Shown: positions 1 through 6,198, counted from the first letter of the stretch. The stretch: DNA of 6,839 bases from Leadbetterella byssophila_A (GCA_040394735.1 JBEBRR010000117.1:1-6839), one strand, 5' to 3'. Notes: generated by a model not told the origin, from the letters alone. Made by a program: numbers and translations.

Positions 1-874
1 GAACCAGGTGTTTCGGCACGCCGTCTACCGGGAAGATATACGGCAGGTTAATTTCTGCCTGGGTAGAACTCGAAAGTTCAATTTTTGCTCTTTCTGCAGC
101 TTCTTTCAAACGCTGGAGGGCCATGGCATCGTGACGGAGGTCTACGCCTTCATCCTTCTTAAACTCTTCCGCCAGCCATTCGATGATCACCTGGTCAAAA
201 TCATCTCCACCGAGGTGTGTGTCACCATCCGTAGATTTCACTTCGAACACGCCGTCACCCAGATCAAGAATGGATACGTCAAACGTACCGCCACCGAGGT
301 CAAATACGGCGATGGTGCTGTCTTTTCCCTGTTTGTCAAGACCGTAAGCCAGCGCAGCCGCAGTAGGCTCGTTGATGATCCGTTTTACATCCAGACCGGC
401 AATGATCCCGGCTTCTTTGGTAGCCTGACGCTCGGCATCGTTAAAGTAAGCCGGTACGGTAATGACCGCTTCGGTTACGGTTTGACCGAGGTAATCTTCT
501 GCAGTAGACTTCATTTTCTGAAGTATGAAGGCAGAGATTTCCTGTGGGGTGTAAAGACGGTCGCCGATTTTTACCCGCGGAGTATCGTTCGGCCCTTTTT
601 CCACATCATAGGCCACGGTTTTCATTTCACTTCCTACTTCCGAATATTTTTTACCCATGAAGCGTTTGATGGAAGAGATCGTGTTTTTCGGATTGGTAAT
701 AGCTTGTCTTTTCGCAGGAGCGCCTACTTTCTTCTCTCCATTATCTAAAAAAGCAACAATGGAGGGGGTGGTTCTGGCCCCTTCGCTGTTCGCGATTACC
801 ACGGGCTCATTACCTTCCATTACGGAAACGCACGAGTTGGTTGTTCCTAAGTCAATTCCTATTATTTTTCCCAT
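1..874 (-). CDS. dnaK: Chaperone DnaK (Hsp70), N-terminal part, cut by the window edge
   Basis: Cytosolic Hsp70 chaperone that binds unfolded segments in an ATP-driven cycle with DnaJ and GrpE. Reading the minus strand from the ATG at 874 gives 291 residues with no stop before the left edge, about 45% of a usual 635-640-residue DnaK and most of its nucleotide-binding domain. The first Hsp70 signature is IGIDLGTTNSC (residues 5-15). The second is VFDLGGGTFDVSIL (190-203). Other expected elements are K70 in SIKRFMGK, VPAYFND (140-146) and the INEPTAAALAYGLD stretch (167-180). The third signature and the substrate-binding domain lie outside the window. The start is fixed by MGKIIGIDLGTT, the normal DnaK N-terminus; no Shine-Dalgarno sequence precedes it, which is common in Bacteroidota. 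The visible reading frame is intact. The nearest upstream gene is the tRNA-Leu, which has its own terminator, so dnaK probably has its own promoter. Confidence 0.98.
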   Translation of the reverse strand, partial: MGKIIGIDLGTTNSCVSVMEGNEPVVIANSEGARTTPSIVAFLDNGEKKVGAPAKRQAITNPKNTISSIKRFMGKKYSEVGSEMKTVAYDVEKGPNDTPRVKIGDRLYTPQEISAFILQKMKSTAEDYLGQTVTEAVITVPAYFNDAERQATKEAGIIAGLDVKRIINEPTAAALAYGLDKQGKDSTIAVFDLGGGTFDVSILDLGDGVFEVKSTDGDTHLGGDDFDQVIIEWLAEEFKKDEGVDLRHDAMALQRLKEAAERAKIELSSSTQAEINLPYIFPVDGVPKHLV

Positions 875-918
875 AATTATATTTTAAGATTTTTAATTCA
901 ATGTCTTGTCTCATTATG

Positions 919-934
919 AACAATTCGGATGCCA
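919..934 (-). promoter_or_regulatory. Candidate sigma-54-type (-24/-12) promoter of dnaK
   Basis: On the minus strand the sequence reads TGGCATCCGAATTGTT. This gives the -24 TGGCA element and, 10 bases after its GG, a GT where the consensus has GC (TGGCAY-N5-TTGC). A transcript would start near 909, about 35 bases before the dnaK ATG, which is a sensible leader. No TAnnTTTG box of the housekeeping Bacteroidota type is visible between here and the ATG. One consensus position (the C of GC) is missed, so this is a candidate inferred from sequence and placement only. Confidence 0.4.
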
Positions 935-957
935 CGCGTTTTTTTGGCACTTTTTTA

Positions 958-970
958 TGACAAATTGACA
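958..970. promoter_or_regulatory. TGACA direct repeat upstream of dnaK, possible activator site
   Basis: The plus strand reads TGACAAATTGACA: two TGACA units separated by three bases (TGTCA on the dnaK strand). It lies about 25-40 bases upstream of the candidate -24 element of dnaK. A TGCCA/TGGCA inverted repeat (930-934 and 945-949) sits between, its 930-934 arm being part of the -24 element. The position fits a regulator site for heat-shock control, but no protein can be named from the sequence. A chance short repeat is the alternative. Confidence 0.3.
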
Positions 971-1069
971 GGCGGGGGCATTTCTTTCTGCCGCATTTAC
1001 CACGTGGGGGGATGTGGAGTGCCAAAGAAAGACAATGTGACCAGCTGTTGGTGAAACGCAGATATCGCT

Positions 1070-1186
1070 CTCACAGATATCCCGGATTTACACAGATTTT
1101 TCAGAGGGGTAATATATCGCAAAATTTATCTCGCGTACTTAGGCCTTGATCTCTTTTTTATCTACGTGATCCGTGTGATCTGTGAG
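1070..1186. repeat. Inverted repeat of CACAGAT/CGGAT type (dispersed-repeat-like)
   Basis: The left arm begins at 1070 with CTCACAGAT, then four bases, then CGGAT, followed by a second ACACAGAT. The right arm ends at 1186 and, read on the other strand, gives CTCACAGAT, four bases, CGGAT, then a related CGTAGAT. The arms are about 32 bases long, match best in the first 18 positions, and enclose about 50 bases of AT-rich sequence. CACAGAT/CACGGAT-rich segments recur between genes in many Bacteroidota, so this looks like a diverged copy of such a dispersed repeat. No coding potential is seen in 875-1191, which otherwise holds only the dnaK promoter region and a short CCACGTGG palindrome at 1000-1007. 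Confidence 0.5.
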
Positions 1187-1191
1187 GCCCT

Positions 1192-1223
1192 AAAAACAAA
1201 AATTCCCCCGGAGATTCCGGAGG
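1192..1223 (-). terminator. Rho-independent terminator after tRNA-Leu
   Basis: Reading the minus strand, CCTCCGGA (1223-1216) pairs with TCCGGGGG (1212-1205) across a three-base loop. This is an eight-pair GC-rich stem with one G-T pair. It is followed by AATTTTTGTTTTT. The stem starts 8 bases after the end of the mature tRNA, so it would end the tRNA transcript before dnaK. Confidence 0.8.
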
Positions 1224-1230
1224 AGTTTTG

Positions 1231-1312
1231 TACCCAGGACTGGACTCGAACCAGCACACCATGCGGCACTGCCACCTGAAGACAGCGTGTCTACCAATTT
1301 CACCACCTGGGC
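1231..1312 (-). tRNA. tRNA-Leu, anticodon CAG
   Basis: The 82-base minus-strand sequence folds as a class II (long variable arm) tRNA. The acceptor stem pairs GCCCAGG with CCTGGGT, with a terminal G-U pair and discriminator A. The D-loop contains AATTGGTA. The anticodon stem pairs CTGTC with GGCAG around the loop TTCAGGT, giving anticodon CAG, which reads CUG leucine codons. The T-loop is TTCGAGT. The variable arm (about 12 bases, TGCCGCATGGTG) and discriminator A73 are both leucine traits. The 3' CCA is not encoded and must be added by nucleotidyltransferase. Confidence 0.97.
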
Positions 1313-1325
1313 CTGAAGACGGGTG

Positions 1326-1333
1326 CAAAATTA
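1326..1333 (-). promoter_or_regulatory. -7 promoter box (TAATTTTG) for tRNA-Leu
   Basis: On the minus strand TAATTTTG matches the Bacteroidota housekeeping -7 consensus TAnnTTTG exactly. It ends 14 bases before the tRNA 5' end, so transcription would start roughly 8 bases upstream of the mature tRNA. No good TTTG -33 box is seen at the usual spacing; the best candidate there is only AGTG. Confidence 0.55.
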
Positions 1334-1448
1334 GACACACTCTTTATATTTTCACTATGATTTCACAAAAATTTTTCAGAAAATTTATAAATAGCTGAAC
1401 GTGTTGGAGTTAGTATTTATGGTAATTAGCCGGATACGAATGCCCGTT

Positions 1449-2885
1449 TTAATCCAGCAGTTTTGTGATCATCTCCTTCCACACTTTCGCCTCTGAAGGC
1501 CTCGGCGCATTCGTAGTCACCAGCTTTCCCTGTTTATCTATGAGCAGATAAGACGGGTAGCCGGTTAGGCGGTAGGCGCCCATGAATAATTTGGTGGCGT
1601 CATCGGTAAAGAAGTAGTTCTCCCCTCCTATTTGGCGATGCTTCACCAGGTTTAGCCAGTTAGATACGGCCGACTGCAGGCAGAGATTTACGAAAACCAC
1701 ACCTTTGTCCTTCACTGCCTCGTGCAGTGCCGGGGTATAGCGCATTTCTTCGAGGCAGGGGGCGCACCAGGTGGCGTAAACGTCGATATAAATCACTTTG
1801 CCGGGGTGGCGCTTGCTGAGGTAACGAAAGACGTCGGTTTCCGGAACGGGCCGGGTTTCGCCATCGCCAGTGAGATAAGTAATGCCATTGATCACGGTTT
1901 CCGGGAAAACGGGTGGGGTAATGCTTTCGGCCGTCTTTTGGAGGGCTGTCCAGTACGCTTCTTTGGTAAATAAGGTGGCGAGGTTCGGAACGGAATCCAG
2001 CAGGTCGGGGTGTTTTTTAATATAACTTAGAGTCGCGGTGTACAGCATATAGTCGCGAACCTCTCCGGCCGGCTCTGCGGATAGCAGGGCGATGGTTTTC
2101 TGCAGGGCTTCGGCGGATTTTGTAGTGTCCGTAATCGTACTGTCTGACCGTGTCAGGGCAAAAACATAGTTTCCAATATGTGATGAAAACATCATAGAGC
2201 GGAAGTTTTCCGGGTTATGCGTGTCAAAAAACGGGTCGCTGGTCAGTTTTGCCCGTGCGCGCCGCCCGGCCCATGTGCCGGTTTTTTGCATACCGTAATC
2301 GGCAACGCCGTTGGAAAGCAGGAGGCGGAGGTCGCGTTTGGCCCATTCTGTCACAAACGGCAGCAGGTTATTGTCCTGGGCATATTTTTCCAGTTGCTCC
2401 AGGTAATATTGATAATCTTGTTTAACGGCGGCCAGCATATCGGGCGGGGCCAGGTTAAGGTTATTGGAGCGCATGGGAAGCCGGTAGAGGTAATTTACCA
2501 CCCGGTTCAGCTGGGTGCTGATGGCGGCACCGTCTCCCGTAATGGTCAGCCACGCGAAATCGGGTTCGCTCAGGCGGGAGGCGTCAATGGTGAGGTGAAG
2601 GGAGTCGCCCGGCTGAACATAGAGATTAATGAAATATCCGAGCACTTGCACCGTCATATTTTGCGCGTACATCATCTCCTGGCTTGCCCGGAATTCGCCT
2701 TTCTGACCAAGCTGCGCGCTTTGGGCTCCACGAATCAGGGGATGGCAGAAATTGAATTTGAGTACTTTGGGAGTGGTTTCAGTACTATGGATCACCTGGC
2801 CGGCGATGATTACTTCATTTCGTTCGGCGGCGCTGGCAAAAGGCATGGCGATGCCAGACATCAGCAGGAATGCTAATTTTTTCAT
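1449..2885 (-). CDS. Secreted TlpA/ResA-like thioredoxin-fold protein with long N-terminal region
   Basis: A 478-residue exported protein whose C-terminal domain should carry out thiol-disulfide exchange outside the cytoplasm. Residues 1-20 form a signal peptide: MKK, a hydrophobic core, then ASA before an AE junction. Residues about 25-105 look like a beta-rich domain ending in LYVQPGDSLHLTID, reminiscent of the DUF4369-type domains found before thioredoxin domains in Bacteroidota; that assignment is by eye. Residues about 150-340 look mostly helical and match nothing I recognise. The thioredoxin domain spans about 350-478, with WCAPC at 373-377 (redox cysteines C374 and C377), the cis-proline in TGYPSYLLID (P444), and the VIYIDVYATWC strand. 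The start is set by the signal peptide; no Shine-Dalgarno is visible. It sits 304 bases downstream of the response regulator, so co-transcription is doubtful. Its partner is unknown; a role in reducing periplasmic or surface cysteines is inferred from family. Confidence 0.9.
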   Translation of the reverse strand: MKKLAFLLMSGIAMPFASAAERNEVIIAGQVIHSTETTPKVLKFNFCHPLIRGAQSAQLGQKGEFRASQEMMYAQNMTVQVLGYFINLYVQPGDSLHLTIDASRLSEPDFAWLTITGDGAAISTQLNRVVNYLYRLPMRSNNLNLAPPDMLAAVKQDYQYYLEQLEKYAQDNNLLPFVTEWAKRDLRLLLSNGVADYGMQKTGTWAGRRARAKLTSDPFFDTHNPENFRSMMFSSHIGNYVFALTRSDSTITDTTKSAEALQKTIALLSAEPAGEVRDYMLYTATLSYIKKHPDLLDSVPNLATLFTKEAYWTALQKTAESITPPVFPETVINGITYLTGDGETRPVPETDVFRYLSKRHPGKVIYIDVYATWCAPCLEEMRYTPALHEAVKDKGVVFVNLCLQSAVSNWLNLVKHRQIGGENYFFTDDATKLFMGAYRLTGYPSYLLIDKQGKLVTTNAPRPSEAKVWKEMITKLLD

Positions 2886-3033
2886 ATAGATGTTTTTAGA
2901 TTGATTAAATTTCTTAGCTCAGTTAAGGATAAAAAAGATATTTGGCTCTACGCTAAAGCCCGTTATGTACAACTATGTTTATATGGTTAATCTACTTATA
3001 AATAGAACTTCAAATAACTCAATACGTATTTCT
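2886..3033. other. AT-rich intergenic stretch with no recognised feature
   Basis: This is the promoter-side region of the thioredoxin-like gene. No TAnnTTTG box, hairpin terminator or coding potential was found on either strand. Three TATG units spaced 8-10 bases apart occur around 2964-2985, too weak to call a regulator site. The rest of the gap (3034-3189) holds the hairpins listed separately. Confidence 0.5.
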
Positions 3034-3123
3034 TTCTACTTTTTTGAAAAAGTAGAACAAAAACATCGGTTTTAGAATGACCTCTTTCGCCGACTTCGTC
3101 AGGCTCAAACGGTCTCTAAAACC
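3034..3123. repeat. Compound hairpin element, likely a dispersed Bacteroidota intergenic repeat
   Basis: Two hairpins lie side by side. The first (3034-3057) pairs TTCTACTTTTT with AAAAAGTAGAA perfectly across a two-base TG. The second (3068-3123) has outer arms GGTTTTAGA-at-GACC and GGTCTCTAAAACC. Inside it a small stem pairs GCCGAC with GTC-A-GGC around TTC (about 3089-3104). From memory, this architecture of a T-rich palindrome followed by an outer hairpin enclosing a GCCGACTTCGTCAGGCTCAAAC-like core recurs between genes in many Bacteroidota genomes. No reading frame of substance lies within it. Copy number in this genome cannot be judged from one window. Confidence 0.6.
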
Positions 3124-3153
3124 TGAGTAAGGAAGATTTAGTATTTATTTCAC

Positions 3154-3179
3154 ACAAACACTGATGTATCAGTGTTTGT
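3154..3179 (-). terminator. Perfect 12-bp inverted repeat after the response regulator gene, possible terminator
   Basis: ACAAACACTGAT pairs perfectly with ATCAGTGTTTGT across a two-base GT. The stem begins 10 bases past the stop codon of the response regulator (minus strand), where a terminator would be expected. On that strand it is followed by GTGAAATAAATAC, not a T-run, so it is not a textbook rho-independent terminator. It may instead protect the mRNA 3' end or be a protein-binding palindrome. Confidence 0.35.
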
Positions 3180-3189
3180 AAGTGACTAC

Positions 3190-3945
3190 CTATCCCATTC
3201 CCATCAGTACCCGCTTCACCTTCTCCGCATTCTGCCGCGATACCGGTATCCGCGTCCCATCATCCAGTATCAAAACGCCCCCGTCTTCCTTCAAAAGACT
3301 GCGCACAAACATAAAATTCACCAGGTGCGACTGGTGCACCCGCTGAAAGCCGTGCGGCGCCAGCAGTTCCTCAAACTCCTTCAGGGTCTTGGAAACCAGC
3401 ACCGGCGGGTGATCCAGGATAAAGAACGTAGTATAATTATTCGATGCCTCACAACGGATAATGCGGTTGATGGCCACAAAATGCGTTTCCTGAGCCGTAG
3501 GCAGGGCTATCTTCGGGATGTCGGCCTGTGTCTTCCGGATATACGCCAGCAGGTTGCTGATGTTTTGGTTCTGGTCCCTGGTGGCCAGCTTTGTCCGTGC
3601 CTTTGCCGTGGCTTCCTGCAGCTGGAAGACGTCTACCGGTTTCAGCAGGTAATCGAGCGCAGAAAACTTAATGGCCTGGATACCGTACTGATCATAGGCT
3701 GTAACAAAGATCACCTCGAAGTTGATCCCCGAAAAGGCCCGCAGCACATCAAAACCTGAGCCGTCGGGCATCTGGATATCGAGAAAGACCAGATCGGGTT
3801 TCAGGCGGCGGATCACCTCTATCCCCTCTGCAGCACCCGTGGCAGTTCCGGCCACCTGGATGCCCGCACACCACTTTTCAAGCATGGTTTGCAGGTTCTC
3901 CACATTGGGCAGTTCGTCATCAATAATAACTGCTTTTATTTCCAT
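3190..3945 (-). CDS. LytTR-family response regulator
   Basis: A 251-residue cytoplasmic two-component regulator. The receiver domain (residues about 3-120) has the acidic pair D9-D10 and phospho-acceptor D56 in FLDIQMPDGSGFD. It also has the conserved T82 (FVTAYDQYG), Y99 and K102 (LDYLLKPVD). The LytTR DNA-binding domain spans about 144-247, with VAINRIIRCEASNNYTTF, FQRVHQSHLVN (200-210) and IPVSR (233-237), all typical of the family. Length is normal for LytR/AgrA-type regulators. It starts 53 bases after the kinase stop on the same strand, so the two are very probably one transcript and a cognate pair. LytTR proteins usually bind direct repeats upstream of their targets; I found no convincing site here. 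The start codon lies inside the heptamer repeat array. Confidence 0.95.
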   Translation of the reverse strand: MEIKAVIIDDELPNVENLQTMLEKWCAGIQVAGTATGAAEGIEVIRRLKPDLVFLDIQMPDGSGFDVLRAFSGINFEVIFVTAYDQYGIQAIKFSALDYLLKPVDVFQLQEATAKARTKLATRDQNQNISNLLAYIRKTQADIPKIALPTAQETHFVAINRIIRCEASNNYTTFFILDHPPVLVSKTLKEFEELLAPHGFQRVHQSHLVNFMFVRSLLKEDGGVLILDDGTRIPVSRQNAEKVKRVLMGMG

Positions 3946-4018
3946 AAGCTTTGAGCTGTCAGCTGTGAGCTATGCGCCGGATGTTGTTAAATCCACACTC
4001 ATAGCTCATGGCTCATCC
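3944..4018. repeat. Heptamer repeats at the kinase/regulator junction
   Basis: Plus-strand 3944-3971 reads as four heptamers ending in AGCT: ATAAGCT, TTGAGCT, GTCAGCT, GTGAGCT. After a 26-base spacer, 3998-4018 is three heptamers beginning CTCAT: CTCATAG, CTCATGG, CTCATCC. The two arrays are inverted relative to each other. TGAGCTATG (3966-3974) pairs exactly with CATAGCTCA (4000-4008), so the transcript can form a 9-bp stem across the intergenic region. The right array encodes the kinase's last residues (WMSHEL plus stop) and the left array touches the regulator's start codon. Confidence 0.75.
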
Positions 4019-5711
4019 ATTGATTAAAGGTAAGCAATACTTTGGTACGGCCCGGTTCGGAAGTGATGGTTAACCGGATAGTTTCATTCTTATACACCTG
4101 GTTCAGCACAGCTATCCGCTCTTCGCTGAGCCGGATACCTATCGATCCGGTTTTCCGGCCGGCGTCCGCATCAAAGCCCGGGCCGTTATCTGTCACCGAA
4201 AGCAGGAGCGTATCTCCTTCCCGCTCCACATCTACCCGCACCAGTCCCTGTTCACGCATGCCGGCCACTCCGTGTTTCACCGCATTTTCCAGGAAAGGCT
4301 GTACCAGCATGGCCGGCACATCGGTGGTGCTGAGGGAGATTTCATCACTTACCTTCAGCGCATAATGAAACCCGAAGCGCAGCTGCTCCATGAGCAGGTA
4401 ATCTTCGGTGATGGCCAGTTCTTCCTGCAGGCTGATCATTTCCTGCTCGGTGGCGTTCAATACGGCCCGGGTGAGGCCGGCAAACCGGGAGAGGTAGCGG
4501 TTGGCGTCCAACAGTTCGTTCTTGTTCATCAGGTTCTGCACCGAGCTGAGGGCATTAAACATAAAGTGCGGATTAAGCCGTGACCGGAGCGACTTCAGCC
4601 GCAGCTCCAGCGCTTTTTTCTCCTGCTGCTCGGCCCTGAGTTTGCGCCGGGAATACTCCCTATAGCCGCCAAAAAGCAGGAGCAGTATTCCTGCATAAGG
4701 CAAAAGTTTCTTCCAGGTGATGGCAGACACCGCAGGCGGCAGTACATCAAAGGCCAGGCGGAGCATTTGTGCATCATCCCACCGGGGTATTTTCTCCTGC
4801 TTTTTGATGATGAGTTCATACCGACCCGGTTGCCGAAAATACGAATTACTCAGGCGAAAGGAGCCGTATTGATCCACAAACCCCAGTTTTGAAGTATCTG
4901 TACGGCTGTTTTGTTGCCGGATAAGATACACGGCATGCACCAGCGTTTCCGGTTTTTTAAAATGGAGGGTGATACTCAGCACACTGTCTGAAGGAAACTT
5001 AAAGCCAAGCGGCATACCGTCATGACCAAACCGTGTGGCATATCCCCTGTTCAGCGCACCTGAACGAAGGTTATAATAGTTACCGGGCCCGCTGATAATG
5101 ATCTGTTCCAGAATAGGCTTAAAGTTCTTTCGCCAGTCGAGAATCACCCCTTCCCGGATACTGTAATTCTTCTTATGGCTTACTTCTACCAACAGCCTGC
5201 GGCCGGGCGCCCGGAAACTCCCCAGGAAGCCGAACGGTTGTCTGGCACCATAGCGCTTCTCTAACGACGGTATGGGCGACCAGGGCACTATTTCCAGGCT
5301 GTCGTTTTCCACCACCCGGTAGCGGTATTCTTCCGCATTGGCCGGGTTTATACCCAGGGCCATGAGTTCTGCGGCGGAGCTGTCGCCGATGGTGAAAGTC
5401 TGGTAGTACCGGGAAACCGACTGCACGAGGCCGCCGTAATACTGCACCAACGCCGGGTTTAGCTTTATGCCCAGCATCACGGGGCTTTTCGGGGTGTAAC
5501 GTTCATCCGGTGTCTCCTGCAACCGGTCAAAGATGCGGTAAACGGCCGTGTCGCTGACCGGTACATACACCGCCTCGGTGATCTGGCGGTATTTATCGGC
5601 CAGCATCATATCAAAGAGGATGTTATTGCCGAAACGCATATCCTGGCCGATGGCCGGCACTGCTGCGCTCCATCCGATAACTGCCAGTAATACTAACTTC
5701 CTTTTGATCAT
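3999..5711 (-). CDS. LytS-type sensor histidine kinase, single membrane span with large periplasmic region
   Basis: A 570-residue membrane histidine kinase, presumably phosphorylating the adjacent LytTR regulator. Residues 1-22 form a signal peptide (MIKRKLVLLAV to AIG, then QD). Residues about 23-333 are extracytoplasmic; the last part (about 243-327) looks like a beta-sandwich ending in FDVLPPA, reminiscent of the Y_Y_Y-type domains that precede membrane spans. One transmembrane helix lies at about 336-350 (LLPYAGILLLLFGGY), followed by a charged coiled-coil linker (351-378). The His_kinase domain has phospho-acceptor H382 in NPHFMFNALSS. The ATPase domain has the N-box PFLENAVKHG (472-481), DNGPGF (508-513) and GSIGIRLSEERI (522-533). 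An ATG at 5918 would add 69 residues but places them before a clear signal peptide and across the divergent small gene, so 5711 is chosen. The last six residues (565-570) come from heptamer repeats. The ligand is unknown. Confidence 0.93.
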   Translation of the reverse strand: MIKRKLVLLAVIGWSAAVPAIGQDMRFGNNILFDMMLADKYRQITEAVYVPVSDTAVYRIFDRLQETPDERYTPKSPVMLGIKLNPALVQYYGGLVQSVSRYYQTFTIGDSSAAELMALGINPANAEEYRYRVVENDSLEIVPWSPIPSLEKRYGARQPFGFLGSFRAPGRRLLVEVSHKKNYSIREGVILDWRKNFKPILEQIIISGPGNYYNLRSGALNRGYATRFGHDGMPLGFKFPSDSVLSITLHFKKPETLVHAVYLIRQQNSRTDTSKLGFVDQYGSFRLSNSYFRQPGRYELIIKKQEKIPRWDDAQMLRLAFDVLPPAVSAITWKKLLPYAGILLLLFGGYREYSRRKLRAEQQEKKALELRLKSLRSRLNPHFMFNALSSVQNLMNKNELLDANRYLSRFAGLTRAVLNATEQEMISLQEELAITEDYLLMEQLRFGFHYALKVSDEISLSTTDVPAMLVQPFLENAVKHGVAGMREQGLVRVDVEREGDTLLLSVTDNGPGFDADAGRKTGSIGIRLSEERIAVLNQVYKNETIRLTITSEPGRTKVLLTFNQWMSHEL

Positions 5712-5815
5712 TTCCAATGTTAATAAACCCGATACAAACCTGGGGAAAATAGTTGGGCTATGCAACGCAGAATGAGGATTGAGCGGGGATGGGTTAGAAT
5801 TTGGGGAACGAATAC

Positions 5816-5823
5816 TATCTTTG
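5816..5823 (+). promoter_or_regulatory. -7 promoter box (TATCTTTG) for the broken small gene
   Basis: TATCTTTG matches the Bacteroidota -7 consensus TAnnTTTG exactly and ends 17 bases before the ATG at 5841, leaving a very short leader. A TTTG occurs at 5800-5803 but is too close (12 bases) for a normal -33 box. The promoter appears intact although the gene behind it is broken. Confidence 0.5.
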
Positions 5824-5840
5824 AGTACAAAACGATTTTG

Positions 5841-6084
5841 ATGAAAAGCATACCAAATCACACTTTTTATAACAATGAGATGAAATACTTCTTCAAGCAG
5901 CAAAAGCAGCATCTTCAAAGGCGATTCGTATCTCGCAAGCCCTCGGCCTTACCATACAGATAATAGAAGAATAATCGCTATTGCGCCGGATAACACGCGA
6001 ACCGTTGTAGAAACTATCGACAGACCGAAAAGAGATTTACCCGATCTAGAGAAGGGAACTATATGGGTAAGGCGCAAAGTCTGA
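5841..6084 (+). pseudogene. Small hypothetical gene disrupted by two frameshifts
   Basis: Three reading frames join into one plausible protein of about 75-80 residues. Frame one starts at the ATG at 5841 (MKSIPNHTFYNN) up to about 5876. Frame two, from 5879, gives DEILLQAAKAASSKAIR, then ISQALGLTIQIIEE, and hits TAA at 5972-5974. Frame three gives IAIAPDNTRTVVETID (about 5974-6021), then RPKRDLPD and LEKGTIWVRRKV, ending at TGA 6082-6084. Each switch equals a two-base gain or one-base loss; a duplicated GA at 5877-5880 would explain the first. The helix-rich first half, the short APDNTRTVV strand segment and the basic tail resemble small uncharacterised Bacteroidota proteins I have seen, but I know no function. 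As it stands, frame one yields only 40 residues, ending at TAA 5961-5963. Sequencing errors are the alternative, though two independent ones would be needed. Confidence 0.7.
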
Positions 6085-6109
6085 CCATTGCTAAATTTTC
6101 TTACCTACA

Positions 6110-6123
6110 GATAATTAATTATC
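6110..6123. promoter_or_regulatory. Perfect AT-rich palindrome GATAATTAATTATC
   Basis: A 14-base perfect palindrome in the 206-base gap before the XRE regulator gene, about 75 bases upstream of its -7 box. XRE repressors bind short palindromes and often control their own genes, so it could be an operator. An AT-rich palindrome of this length can also arise by chance. The rest of 6085-6290 shows only the -7 box listed next and no further coding potential. Confidence 0.25.
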
Positions 6124-6198
6124 AATTTCTTAGCCCTTCCCATGTGAAATACCTGTTTTTTACTTATTTTTATCAAAGCAATTCCCTGCACAAAGCCT

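Noticed and set aside
8..748. Plus-strand 246-residue open frame
   Set aside because: It is antisense to dnaK, which has all Hsp70 signatures on the other strand; the plus-strand translation resembles nothing.
1158..1340. Minus-strand 60-residue open frame
   Set aside because: It runs straight through the tRNA-Leu and its terminator; the apparent protein (GGEIGRHAVF...) is a translated tRNA.
2217..2876. Plus-strand 219-residue open frame
   Set aside because: It is opposite the signal peptide and N-terminal half of the thioredoxin-like gene and has no recognisable features.
2964..2985. TATG repeats as a LytTR binding site
   Set aside because: The spacing is irregular (10 then 8 bases) and the units do not match the usual LytTR direct-repeat pattern.
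3172..3759. Plus-strand 195-residue open frame
   Set aside because: It is antisense to the response regulator, whose receiver and LytTR motifs are clear.
3944..4018. Heptamer array as a CRISPR
   Set aside because: Units are seven bases without spacers between them; no cas genes are present.
5712..5918. 69-residue N-terminal extension of the histidine kinase from an ATG at 5918
   Set aside because: It would bury a typical signal peptide at residue 70 and overlap the divergent small gene and its promoter.
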